Positions 24,500-32,506 of a DNA stretch of 64,000 nt are shown piece by piece; within the stretch, counting starts at the first letter, position 1, and each line of letters starts with the position of its first letter. The notes under the pieces are model-generated. The model had not been told where the DNA came from. It was given only the letters and a program-made list of their open reading frames with translations, and ran no database searches. The stretch comes from Deltaproteobacteria bacterium (GTDB taxonomy: Bacteria; Desulfobacterota; Deferrisomatia; Deferrisomatales; JACRMM01), in contig JACRMM010000014.1 of NCBI GenBank assembly GCA_016214985.1, forward strand, positions 287,714 to 351,713, given 5' to 3'. A program made the position numbers and the translations under genes.

Positions 24500-25539
24500 A
24501 CCCGGGGCGCATCCCCTCCCACCACTTCGCGGACGACCGAGGTCGCGAACGCACCGGCAGGAAGCGAGAACGAGAGCCATACGCCGTCCCCTTCCTCGTC
24601 GGCCGACCAAGATCCGAGTCGGACGCGCAGCGGTCGCCGGCTGCCGTTCTCTCGTCGGAAGAGGTCGGCCGAAAGGCCGAGAGCATCGAGCACCCCACCC
24701 TCGAGCTCCGCCACGGTCCCCTGCGGCGAGGGTGCGCGGCTCCCGGGCAGCGACCCGGTCGGGGTCACTTCGAAGGCCGCGGCCCGAGCGCCGTCGACCA
24801 CCGGATCCTCGCAGACGAACAGCCCTCCCGAGTCCTCCCGGCGCAGAACGTCCCCCGGTAGAGCGCGGTTCCAGGTTCCCCCCTCCACGCGCCGGGCCAG
24901 AATCTCGTTGAACACGAGGGACTGCGTCGCCGACACGAGCAGGTCGCGCTTCCAGCGGCCCGCCCGCTGGGTCCCCTGCAGCAGCCGCACGCCTGCGGCC
25001 GCGTTGTCGCCGCGCCCCCCGAATCGCTGGGGGCCCACGTAGTTGGGCGCCCCGACCGAGGCGAGCGTCTCGAGGACGGTCCGTGCGGACGCGACATCCG
25101 CTCCGGCGAGCCGCAGGCGAAAGTGGTTGCCGACCAGGTGACCGAGCCGCAGTTTGTTTCGATGACGGGTTGCGGACAGCACCCGGCAACCCTCGGCCTC
25201 AAAAGCCGAGCGCGCCGTCTCCTCCTTGATCCCGGTCACCGTGAACGACTGCACCGCGACGGACGCCTTGTCTTTCATGCCCGCGTACCCGATGGCCGCG
25301 GGGGACAGGTCCAGTCGCGCCGCGACACCGGCGGCCACGTCCCGGGTCGTTACTCCCCTCTTCTCCACGACCAGGGCGGCGTGCTCCCCCTCCCCGAGAA
25401 ACGGGTAGAGAGGGATTTCCGCCACGTGGAAGGCCTCCACTTCTGAGGACCAAGTCCCCCCGGCACCCGTGGTCGTCGTGATGCGTGGATACGCAAAGTC
25501 GCGATAGGGAGTTCTCGTCACGTCACAGCGGTTCGTCAT
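24496..25539 (-). CDS. truD: tRNA pseudouridine(13) synthase
   Basis: 347 residues; isomerises U13 of tRNA-Glu to pseudouridine. The catalytic aspartate is in GYAGMKDKASVAVQSFTV (about 88-105); other family marks are HRNKLRLGHLVGNHFRLRL, NYVGPQRFGGRGDN and the QSLVFNEILARR helix. The ATG at 25537-25539 (MTNRCDVTR) is preferred over an in-frame start 17 codons earlier. It is convergent with the small cytochrome, sharing a CTAG for both stops. Confidence 0.95.
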   Translation of the reverse strand: MTNRCDVTRTPYRDFAYPRITTTTGAGGTWSSEVEAFHVAEIPLYPFLGEGEHAALVVEKRGVTTRDVAAGVAARLDLSPAAIGYAGMKDKASVAVQSFTVTGIKEETARSAFEAEGCRVLSATRHRNKLRLGHLVGNHFRLRLAGADVASARTVLETLASVGAPNYVGPQRFGGRGDNAAAGVRLLQGTQRAGRWKRDLLVSATQSLVFNEILARRVEGGTWNRALPGDVLRREDSGGLFVCEDPVVDGARAAAFEVTPTGSLPGSRAPSPQGTVAELEGGVLDALGLSADLFRRENGSRRPLRVRLGSWSADEEGDGVWLSFSLPAGAFATSVVREVVGGDAPRV

Positions 25540-25712
25540 GGTATCCTCGGGCCCGAAGCGCGGCCGCGTCAACGCCTCGGCAAGCTGCATGCCAATTGGA
25601 CGCCGATTGGTGCAGGAAAGGCGGGACGGCCGGATTGATTACGATTTTGAGCTATGTTACCGTACGGCCGCGACGTTCGGAAACCCCATGCGAACGTCAC
25701 ACGGGAGACTCC

Positions 25713-26345
25713 ATGGCCATTCGCGTCCTGATCGCCGAAGACCAGCGCCTCCTGCGACAGTGTTTCCAGGAAGTGCTCGACCTGGACTCCGAGATCGAGG
25801 TCGTCGCCGCGGCGGCCGACGGTCAGGAGGCGGTTCTGCTCGCCGAGAAACACGCCCCGGACATCGTCCTCATGGACGTGTCCATGCCCCACCTCGACGG
25901 CGTGGCAGCCACGAACCTGATTCACGAACGGGCACCGTCGGCCAAGGTCCTGATCCTGTCCTTGCACGATGCCCCGGAGCAGGTGGGAAAGGCCGTCAAG
26001 GCGGGCATCTCGGGCTACGTCTCGAAGGACGTCGACTTGGACGAACTCGTCCGGATCATCAAGGCCGTCCACCGGGGCGAGCCGGTCCACTCCCCCTTTC
26101 TCGCCGACCAGCGGCTCTTTGAGACGCACGACATGAGCCGCTACGCCCTGACGCTTCGGGAGGTCCAGGTGCTCCGGCTGCTCGTGTTGGGGAACAACAA
26201 CGCCGAGATTGCCGAGAAGCTCTGTGTGTCCGAGCAGACGGTGAAGAAGGAGCTCGTGGGTCTGTTCGAGAAGCTCGGCGTGAAGAACCGCACCCAGGCG
26301 GCGGTCAAAGGCTTTCAGCTCGGCCTGGCCCCGGAGGCCGCCTGA
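25713..26345 (+). CDS. NarL/FixJ-type response regulator
   Basis: 210 residues: receiver domain (4-120) with LIAEDQRLL, phospho-acceptor in IVLMDVSMPHLDG, Ser in LILSLHD and Lys in YVSKDVD; then a LuxR-type HTH (about 145-205) with LTLREVQVLRLLVLG and AEIAEKLCVSEQTVKKELV. It is a DNA-binding two-component regulator; no cognate kinase is adjacent. The ATG at 25713 follows a CGGGAG site. The upstream gap (25540-25712), divergent from truD, contains an AT-rich patch around 25635-25665 where a promoter is likely. Confidence 0.92.
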   Translation: MAIRVLIAEDQRLLRQCFQEVLDLDSEIEVVAAAADGQEAVLLAEKHAPDIVLMDVSMPHLDGVAATNLIHERAPSAKVLILSLHDAPEQVGKAVKAGISGYVSKDVDLDELVRIIKAVHRGEPVHSPFLADQRLFETHDMSRYALTLREVQVLRLLVLGNNNAEIAEKLCVSEQTVKKELVGLFEKLGVKNRTQAAVKGFQLGLAPEAA

Positions 26346-26427
26346 AGCCGGTCCCCGCAGGCACCAGGGCCCCTCGCCGCTGCGGAGCTCGCGCCGGTGG
26401 CGTGGTCGCACCCGGTCCAGCCTGCCG

Positions 26428-26985
26428 ATGATCGTCGCCGTAGCGGGGAGCGGTCGCGGGGACGGAAATTCAGCCCGCCTGCTCGAACGGGCGCTCGAAG
26501 CCGCCCGGGGATCAGCCGCACGAGAGGTCCGGTACCACCGGCTCTCCGAGGCGGTCTTTCGGGGCTGCGTGGGCTGCGGGGCGTGCCGCGCACCGGACGG
26601 GCCGGAGGGCTGCGCCCTGGCGGACGATCTGACGCCCATCCTGGCCGACACGGCGACCGCCTCCGCGCTCCTCCTCGCTGCCCCCATCTACTACGGGTAC
26701 CCGAGCGGTCTGTTCAAGGCGTACCTGGACCGATGGTACTCGTTTCGAGGCCCGGGCCGGAAACTGCGCGTACCCGCGGACCGGCCCGCGCTGCTGATCC
26801 TGACCCAGGGGCACACCGATCCCAACGCCTACCCGTGGACCGTGCAGAGTTTGGAAAAGGTCCTCGCGGCCTACGCCCTGCGCCCATCCCTCCTCATCGG
26901 CGCCGGTCTGGAAGAGGCCGGTGCCGTGGACCTCCGTCGGGACTTGCTGGACGAGGCCTCGAGGCGGGGGGCCGCGCTCGTCTGA
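26428..26985 (+). CDS. NAD(P)H-FMN reductase-like flavoprotein with Cys cluster
   Basis: 185 residues of the flavodoxin-fold FMN reductase family. The FMN phosphate loop is AVAGSGRGDGNSARLLER (about 5-22), and the flavin-contact segment is APIYYGYPSGLFKAYLDRW. Between them is FRGCVGCGACRAPDGPEGC (C-x2-C-x2-C-x8-C), the pattern of iron-sulfur flavoproteins such as ISF/NADPH reductases, so a [4Fe-4S] cluster is likely. It probably carries out low-potential electron transfer. The start is ATG 26428, which lacks an obvious ribosome binding site. Confidence 0.82.
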   Translation: MIVAVAGSGRGDGNSARLLERALEAARGSAAREVRYHRLSEAVFRGCVGCGACRAPDGPEGCALADDLTPILADTATASALLLAAPIYYGYPSGLFKAYLDRWYSFRGPGRKLRVPADRPALLILTQGHTDPNAYPWTVQSLEKVLAAYALRPSLLIGAGLEEAGAVDLRRDLLDEASRRGAALV

Positions 26986-27093
26986 GCCGGCCGACCGCGT
27001 GGCGCCTGTCCCGGGCCCAATGTCTCCCGCAACGATCGCCCCGTCGGCGCCGTTGGAGCGCCTGACGATCTAACCCTCGAAGCGGGTCACGCC

Positions 27094-28326
27094 ATGGAAT
27101 TCAGCCTGGATCAGTTCTACCGGCTCAATCGGCGCATCCTGATCTGGGCCGCTCTCTTCTTCCTGATCTGGTTGCTCCAGGACTTCTTCGCTCTGATCTT
27201 CATGGTGTTCGTTCTCACCTTCATCGCCGCTCTGTTCTCCCGGCTTGGCCGGCGCTACCTGCACCTTCCCAACCGAGCGGCCATCATTCTGGTCTATGCC
27301 GGATTCTTGCTCGCTCTCTTCCTGTTCGTCCGCTTCGTAGCACCACAGGTGATCCGAGAGGCGGACACTCTGCTCGGCAACCTCCAACAGATCGAGGTCA
27401 CCCTGCTCCAGCAGAAGAGTGACCTCGTTCGCAGGTACCCCTCGCTGAACCCGATCCTGATGGGATACGTCCGCAGCAACATCCCCGAGAAGCAACTCTC
27501 CGAGCATGCGGCGGCCCGAAGCGAGGTGCACCGAGCCTCGGCGGGGCAGGAGCCCGGGTCCTCCGTCTCGGACGACGATGCCCTGATCGTCCTGTTCATC
27601 CGGCATCAGTTCGGACGGATCCGAGACACCGCGCCCTCCGTCCTGAAGCAGCTGTGGAAGGCCTCGGCGACCATGCTTCTCGCCCTGCTGTTCAGCTTTC
27701 TGATCTCCCTGGACACCGAGCGGCTCCGGCAGGAGGTGGAGAGCCTCCAGGTCTCTCGGCTCCACGACTTCTACGAACAGACCGCGCAGCCGGTCGTGCG
27801 CTTCGGCTACGTGGTCGGACAGGCGCTCCAGGCGCAGGCTCTCATCGCCTTCACGAACACGGTGCTCACTCTCGTGGGCCTCCTGGTGCTCGGCATCCCG
27901 AACGTGGCGGTCCTGTCGTTGATCGTGTTCCTGTGCAGCTTCGTCCCTGTTCTCGGCGTGTTCCTCTCGACGACGCCGATCGTCCTGGTGGCGCTCAACG
28001 CGGCCGGTCTGGGCAGGGCCCTCTCCGTGGTCGGGCTCGTCGTCGGCATCCACCTGGTCGAGGCCTATGTGCTCAACCCGCTGATCTACGGTCGCCAGCT
28101 AAAGCTCAACCCCGTGCTCATCGTGATCATCCTGTTCATCGGGCATCATGCCTTCGGCCTGTGGGGCATGCTTCTGGGGGTTCCCGTGGCCCACTATCTG
28201 ATCCACGACGTCCTCGGCGTCCCCCTCTGGGACCGCAGGCGGTTGGCCGCAGCCGGCGGGCTCTCCGGACCAGAGGTAGCGGTCTCGCCACAAGGCGCAA
28301 CGGAAGAGAGACCCCCCTCTCGCTGA
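27094..28326 (+). CDS. AI-2E family transporter (PerM/TqsA-like permease)
   Basis: 410 residues with about eight membrane helices: three at the N-terminus (WAALFFLIWLLQDFFALIF and following), a large soluble insertion (about 95-180), then paired helices and the C-terminal family motif LVGIHLVEAYVLNPLIYGRQ followed by HHAFGLWGMLLGVPVAHYL. The family includes autoinducer-2 exporters and Na+/H+ antiporters; the substrate cannot be inferred. The tail after 385 is hydrophilic. It converges with the kinase at 28336, 9 nt away. Confidence 0.88.
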   Translation: MEFSLDQFYRLNRRILIWAALFFLIWLLQDFFALIFMVFVLTFIAALFSRLGRRYLHLPNRAAIILVYAGFLLALFLFVRFVAPQVIREADTLLGNLQQIEVTLLQQKSDLVRRYPSLNPILMGYVRSNIPEKQLSEHAAARSEVHRASAGQEPGSSVSDDDALIVLFIRHQFGRIRDTAPSVLKQLWKASATMLLALLFSFLISLDTERLRQEVESLQVSRLHDFYEQTAQPVVRFGYVVGQALQAQALIAFTNTVLTLVGLLVLGIPNVAVLSLIVFLCSFVPVLGVFLSTTPIVLVALNAAGLGRALSVVGLVVGIHLVEAYVLNPLIYGRQLKLNPVLIVIILFIGHHAFGLWGMLLGVPVAHYLIHDVLGVPLWDRRRLAAAGGLSGPEVAVSPQGATEERPPSR

Positions 28327-28335
28327 CTCGCGGCG

Positions 28336-31300
28336 TCACCCCGCCGCAGGAGCTCCGCTGGCGTTGCCGACCCCGCCGCCGAGGACCTCGGCGAGCTTGT
28401 CCAGGAGAGTCTGAGCCCGGTACGGCTTCTGGACAAAGCCCACGGCACCGCTGCCTGTGAAGCGTTCTACCGCGTCCTGCTCGTTGTACCCGCTCGAGAG
28501 AAGCACGGCCACGTCCTCCCGGATCTCGCGCATCGCCCGAAAGGCTTCTTCCCCGCCCATCCGCGGCATGGTCATGTCGAGGACGACCGCAATGATGTCC
28601 TGAGCATGCCGCCGGAACGTCTCCACGCCCTCCACTCCGTCCGAGGCGGTCAGGACCGTGAACCCGCTTTCTTCCAAGACGTCGCGGGCGACGATGCGCA
28701 CGTCCTCCTCATCGTCCACGACCAGGAGCGTACCCTGCGCCGTCGGTGCCCGGTCCGGCGCCGTCGGCCCGAGAAGTGCGCGGGCCTCGTCATTCGGAGC
28801 CTTCGAGGCGCCGTCCGTTGGGAAGAGCACCTTGAACGTCGTTCCGCGTCCGGGCTCGCTGTAGACCTTGAGCGCACCGCGGTGGCCCTTGACGATCCCG
28901 AGGACCGCCGCCAGGCCGAGGCCGCGCCCCCGCTCCTTGGTCGTGAAGAACGGGTCGAAGATCCGCGCTCGGGTGGCCGCGTCCATGCCGGTTCCGGTGT
29001 CGGAAACCTCGACGTAGACGTACGGGCCCTCCGGGAGGTACTCGCCCAGCTGGGCTGTGGAGAGGTACGCCCGGTCTGCCTCCACAACGCCGGTCGACAC
29101 CGTGACCACGCCTTCCCGGGTGCCCAGGGCATCGGAGGCGTTCGTGATCAGGTTCATCACCACCTGCCGCAACTGGGTCGCGTCGGCCAGGACCGCGGGG
29201 GGCCCGCTGGACAGCCGGTAAACCACGCGCGCCGTCTTGGCGAGGATCGTGTTCAGAAGGTGCTCCATCTCTCCGACCAGCCGCGACAGATCAACGGGCT
29301 CGACGAGGAACCGGCCCTTTCCCGAATAGGCCAGCATCTGGTTGGTGAGGTCGGCCGCACGCTGGGCCGCCGTGTCGATCCTCTGCAGATAGGGCCGCAC
29401 CGCGGCGTCCGGCTTTGATCGGAGCAGCGCAAGGTCTACGTTGCCCAGAATCCCCATGAGCAGGTTATTGAAGTCGTGGGCAATCCCTCCCGCGAGCACG
29501 CCGAGGCTCTCGAGTTTCTGGGCCTGGAGCATCTTCCGCTCCAATTGGTCGCGCTCGTCCCGGAGCCTCTTCGCCTCAGTGAGATCTTCGACGACCTCGA
29601 TGAACCCCTTGGCGGTGCCATCCGGAGCGGTGACGGGGAATGCCTGGACGCGAATCCAGGAGGGAGACCCGTCGGCCCGAACGCCTCCTATCTCCCGTGA
29701 CGCTGGCTTGCCCGTATCCATCGCGAGGGTGCCCGGACAGTCCGGGCAGACGGTCTCTCGCCCGTGAACGACGCGGAAGCACAGGTCGCCGATCTCGTCC
29801 GACGGCACCTTCTTCAGAAGACTCGCGTGCGCAGGGTTGGCCATCAGGATCCGGTGGTGCTCGTCTACGAGTGTGATCCCCATGTCGATGTTCTCGACCA
29901 GGGTTCGGTACCGCTCCTCGCTTTCCCGCAGGGATTCCTCCGCCCGGGAGCGCTCGGTCACGTCCTGGACCAAGGACCCCATCCCCACGATGCTTCCGTC
30001 CGTGTCCCGAAGCGGCGTGTTGTACCACTCGCACACGATGCGATCGCCGTCCTTCGTGACGTTCTCGGCCGTGATCCGGCTGCTGCCGCCGTCCAGGCTC
30101 CCGTACCACGTCCGAGAACCCGGAGACGACGCATCCGAAGGCACGATGATCTCGTCTCCAGAGCAGCTCAGTGCCTCCTCGCGCGTGTACCCGAAGATGC
30201 GTTCCGCCGTCGGGTTCCACTCGGTGACTTCCAGAGCGCGGTTCCACTCGATGTACGCCAGAGGGGTGTTGGTCAAGTGGAGCGACAGCCGCTCGACGGA
30301 CTCGCTCAACGCCTCCTCCACCCGCTTGCGCTGGGTCACGTCGACCCCCGACGCAATGAAGAACTTCGGCACTCCCTGGTCGTCTAAGAGAAGGCTCGCC
30401 GCCCAGGCGACCGTGCGGCGGCTCCCATCCTTGGTGATCCAGGTGACCTCACGGATCTCCTGCGCTGCTGCAGGAGACAGCCGCTCAAGCTCACGGCGAA
30501 ACGACTCCCGGTCTTCCGAGGGCAGCAGAAGCTCCCAGACCGGTTTGCCGCAGACCTCGTCAAATGTGTACCCGGTCACCGCTTCGCAGGCACGGTTGAA
30601 GCGAACGACTCTCCCCTCCGGGTCCGTGACCAGCACCAACGCGCCCGCGGTATCCACCACGGAGTCGCTGAAGGCACGCTCCGCGGCCGCCGAGGCCAGG
30701 GCCCGGTCCCGCTCCTTCGCGCTGGAAGATAGACTGCGAAACCCGTACCCGAGGAACCCCACGCCCAGAAGCCAGAGCATGCCGTGCGCGGCGAAGAAGT
30801 ACGCGTCCGACCGGCGCCCGAACTCGGCCGGCCGGTCCATGGGGACCGTTACGCTGATCCCCCCTTGCAGGGCCCCTTCCTTGTAGCCTTCCCGGGCGTG
30901 ACAGCTCACGCAGTCCTTGCCGATGCGAAGCGGCACCATGAGCCGAAGGAAGTTCTCCCCGTCGATCGCCGCGACGTCGACGACCTCCCGGTGGCCCTGG
31001 GACAGGCTGCTCAGCGCCTTCTCTTCCCAGGGGTCCGGAATGTCGTCCGGGACGACGGGCGTGAGGCTTCTCAGACGGCTCGACACCTCGAGCGGGACGA
31101 TGTCGAGCGCGTGAACGAGCCGAAGGACATAGATGGGCGTGACGGGGAGCAGTTCCTTCCCGTCCGGGAGGTGCAGTTCGCGTCCGGAGAGATTGCCCAG
31201 ATGGGGGTCGGGAGGGAACGGCACTTCGGCGTGCACGTAGAGCCCGCCCAGGGCGGACAACCAGCTCAGGTACTTAACGTCCGACTCGTAGGAGACCCGC

Positions 31301-31470
31301 GCGGTGATCGCGGCCGCCGCCTTCTCTTCCTGCCGCTGCTGCCGCAGGCCCCACCCGAGCGACCCGGACAGCGCGATCGTCCAGAGAACGCCCAGCCCGA
31401 TCACATAGCCGGCCAGACCGATCCGGGCGCGCTTGCCCGGTGTCGTCGGCCGCTCTGTCTGCTCCACCAT
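28336..31470 (-). CDS. Heme-binding hybrid sensor histidine kinase (DUF3365-PAS3-HK-REC)
   Basis: 1044 residues: membrane helix (18-41), a periplasmic DUF3365/Tll0287-like domain (about 50-225) with the c-heme site CVSCH (187-191), a second helix (about 228-250), three PAS domains (about 280-630), HisKA with AGGIAHDFNNLLMGIL, HATPase (DTGTGMD, GRGLGLAAVLGIVKG), and a C-terminal receiver (about 895-1035) with DDEEDVR, LDMTMPRMGG and VQKPYR. DUF3365 domains bind heme and are thought to sense redox or small gases. It is probably an inner-membrane redox sensor signalling via its own receiver. There is no partner regulator next to it; tRNA-Gly follows upstream. Confidence 0.93.
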   Translation of the reverse strand: MVEQTERPTTPGKRARIGLAGYVIGLGVLWTIALSGSLGWGLRQQRQEEKAAAAITARVSYESDVKYLSWLSALGGLYVHAEVPFPPDPHLGNLSGRELHLPDGKELLPVTPIYVLRLVHALDIVPLEVSSRLRSLTPVVPDDIPDPWEEKALSSLSQGHREVVDVAAIDGENFLRLMVPLRIGKDCVSCHAREGYKEGALQGGISVTVPMDRPAEFGRRSDAYFFAAHGMLWLLGVGFLGYGFRSLSSSAKERDRALASAAAERAFSDSVVDTAGALVLVTDPEGRVVRFNRACEAVTGYTFDEVCGKPVWELLLPSEDRESFRRELERLSPAAAQEIREVTWITKDGSRRTVAWAASLLLDDQGVPKFFIASGVDVTQRKRVEEALSESVERLSLHLTNTPLAYIEWNRALEVTEWNPTAERIFGYTREEALSCSGDEIIVPSDASSPGSRTWYGSLDGGSSRITAENVTKDGDRIVCEWYNTPLRDTDGSIVGMGSLVQDVTERSRAEESLRESEERYRTLVENIDMGITLVDEHHRILMANPAHASLLKKVPSDEIGDLCFRVVHGRETVCPDCPGTLAMDTGKPASREIGGVRADGSPSWIRVQAFPVTAPDGTAKGFIEVVEDLTEAKRLRDERDQLERKMLQAQKLESLGVLAGGIAHDFNNLLMGILGNVDLALLRSKPDAAVRPYLQRIDTAAQRAADLTNQMLAYSGKGRFLVEPVDLSRLVGEMEHLLNTILAKTARVVYRLSSGPPAVLADATQLRQVVMNLITNASDALGTREGVVTVSTGVVEADRAYLSTAQLGEYLPEGPYVYVEVSDTGTGMDAATRARIFDPFFTTKERGRGLGLAAVLGIVKGHRGALKVYSEPGRGTTFKVLFPTDGASKAPNDEARALLGPTAPDRAPTAQGTLLVVDDEEDVRIVARDVLEESGFTVLTASDGVEGVETFRRHAQDIIAVVLDMTMPRMGGEEAFRAMREIREDVAVLLSSGYNEQDAVERFTGSGAVGFVQKPYRAQTLLDKLAEVLGGGVGNASGAPAAG

Positions 31471-31660
31471 CCTCCCCTCCTCCGGGCGACGCCTCGGCCG
31501 AGGACTCGCCTCCGCCCTGACTTATCGGCAGATCGTCGCTTCGCATGAACGAGATGGCAGCACGGGGCCTGCCCGTCCCCGACTGCGGACGGGCAAAGGG
31601 AGCCGGACAAAACGGGCGACGATGCTGGCCCGGTGCTGGGACCGAGGATGCACAAGAGAC

Positions 31661-31682
31661 AAAAGGGCCGATTTCTCGGCCC
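31661..31682 (-). terminator. Second hairpin terminator downstream of tRNA-Gly
   Basis: On the minus strand GGGCCGA (arms 31665-31671 and 31676-31682, loop 4 nt) is followed by TTTTGTCTC. It is the outer of two Rho-independent-like terminators, each following a tRNA-tail sequence. Confidence 0.7.
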
Positions 31683-31693
31683 TTCACGATTCG

Positions 31694-31709
31694 GTGGAGC
31701 GGGAAACGG
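31694..31709 (-). repeat. Duplicate of tRNA-Gly 3' end
   Basis: Sixteen nt (gtggagcgggaaacgg) are identical to 31765-31780, the 3' end (with CCA) of tRNA-Gly, 71 nt away in the same orientation, and are followed on the minus strand by a second terminator. It could be the tail of a lost tRNA copy or an att remnant. Confidence 0.7.
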
Positions 31710-31732
31710 CACCACGACGGCACCAGACAAAC

Positions 31733-31754
31733 GAAAAGCCCGGAAGACCGGGCT
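31733..31754 (-). terminator. Rho-independent terminator of tRNA-Gly
   Basis: On the minus strand AGCCCGG, loop TCTT, CCGGGCT then TTTCGTTTGT; arms 31737-31743 and 31748-31754. It lies 11 nt beyond the encoded CCA. Confidence 0.8.
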
Positions 31755-31765
31755 CTGCGAGCGTG

Positions 31766-31840
31766 TGGAGCGGGAAACGGGATTCGAACCCGCGACTTCG
31801 ACCTTGGCAAGGTCGCACTCTACCACTGAGTTATTCCCGC
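31766..31840 (-). tRNA. tRNA-Gly (GCC)
   Basis: 75 nt including the encoded CCA. On the minus strand: acceptor GCGGGAA pairs with TTCCCGC; D arm with AGTGGTAGA; anticodon stem CGACC/GGTCG around loop TTGCCAA, giving anticodon GCC; T arm GCGGG-TTCGAAT-CCCGT; discriminator T then CCA. Its first ten bases overlap the stop codon of the transglycosylase gene. Confidence 0.95.
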
Positions 31841-32505
31841 CCGGCAACGGAGACGGGATTATCCATACCGTCGTGGGGCGTGTCAAGCGCCATCGGGTTG
31901 GTGAGGCGGCGGTAGGCGTCGAGTACCCGGTTCACGTAGTTTCGGGTCTCGGCATACGGAGGGACGCCCCCGTACCGCTCGACTGCGCTCGGCCCCGCAT
32001 TGTATGCGGCCAGGGCAAGATCCAGCCTTCCGTGGAACCGATCGAGCATCTGCGCCAGGTACTTCACGCCGCCCTGAATGTTGTCCCGGGGCTCGAAGGG
32101 ATCCTGCACACCCATGGCTCGTGCCGTGTCGGGCATGAGCTGCATGAGCCCCATCGCCCCCTTGTGCGACAGGGCACCGGGGTTTTCTCCCGACTCCACC
32201 TGGATGACAGCGTTGACCAGGCGCGGGTCGAGCTGACGGAGCGAGGCCTCCTGGCGCGCCAGGTCTTGCCACGGGGAACGGGGCGAAGCGGCTCGCACAG
32301 GACGCGGGTCCCGGATGACGACGCGGTACTCGGTGGTGACCGGCGTATCGGTAAAGGAGATGGAGCCGTCCGCGCTCACGGACTGGTAGATGTCGGCCCA
32401 CGCGACGGTGCCGAGGAGCGAGAGACCTCCCGTCACGAGGAAGGCGAGACACGCCCCTCGCGTCAAGCGTTCGCGAAATCGGCGGATCGGACGAGTACCG
32501 TTCAT
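31831..32505 (-). CDS. Lytic transglycosylase (SLT family)
   Basis: 224 residues. A signal peptide or anchor (CLAFLVTGGLSLLGTVAWA, ending about 39) precedes a short DUF4124-like stretch (DIYQSVSADGSISFTDTP), then an SLT domain (about 80-205) with the catalytic Glu in VIQVESGENP, then GLMQLMPDTA, AAYNAGPSAVERYGG and the terminal NYVNRVLDAYR. It cleaves peptidoglycan glycan strands non-hydrolytically during growth. I chose ATG 32505 (AAGGAGTGAC just before). The TAA stop is formed by bases 8-10 of the tRNA-Gly that follows. Confidence 0.93.
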   Translation of the reverse strand: MNGTRPIRRFRERLTRGACLAFLVTGGLSLLGTVAWADIYQSVSADGSISFTDTPVTTEYRVVIRDPRPVRAASPRSPWQDLARQEASLRQLDPRLVNAVIQVESGENPGALSHKGAMGLMQLMPDTARAMGVQDPFEPRDNIQGGVKYLAQMLDRFHGRLDLALAAYNAGPSAVERYGGVPPYAETRNYVNRVLDAYRRLTNPMALDTPHDGMDNPVSVAGRE

Positions 32506-32506
32506 G

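Noticed and set aside
22331..25189. Long antisense frame (952 codons) opposite the Lon-like gene
   Set aside because: It mirrors the GC-rich codons of the real gene, has no domain similarity and crosses truD in another frame; a typical shadow of high-GC DNA.
28336..31470. Two separate kinases
   Set aside because: The frame is continuous and the domain order (sensor, PAS, kinase, receiver) is normal for one hybrid protein.
31733..31754. Attachment site of an integrated phage
   Set aside because: Only 71 nt separates the tRNA tails, and the sequence between is explained by the terminator; no integrase is in the window.
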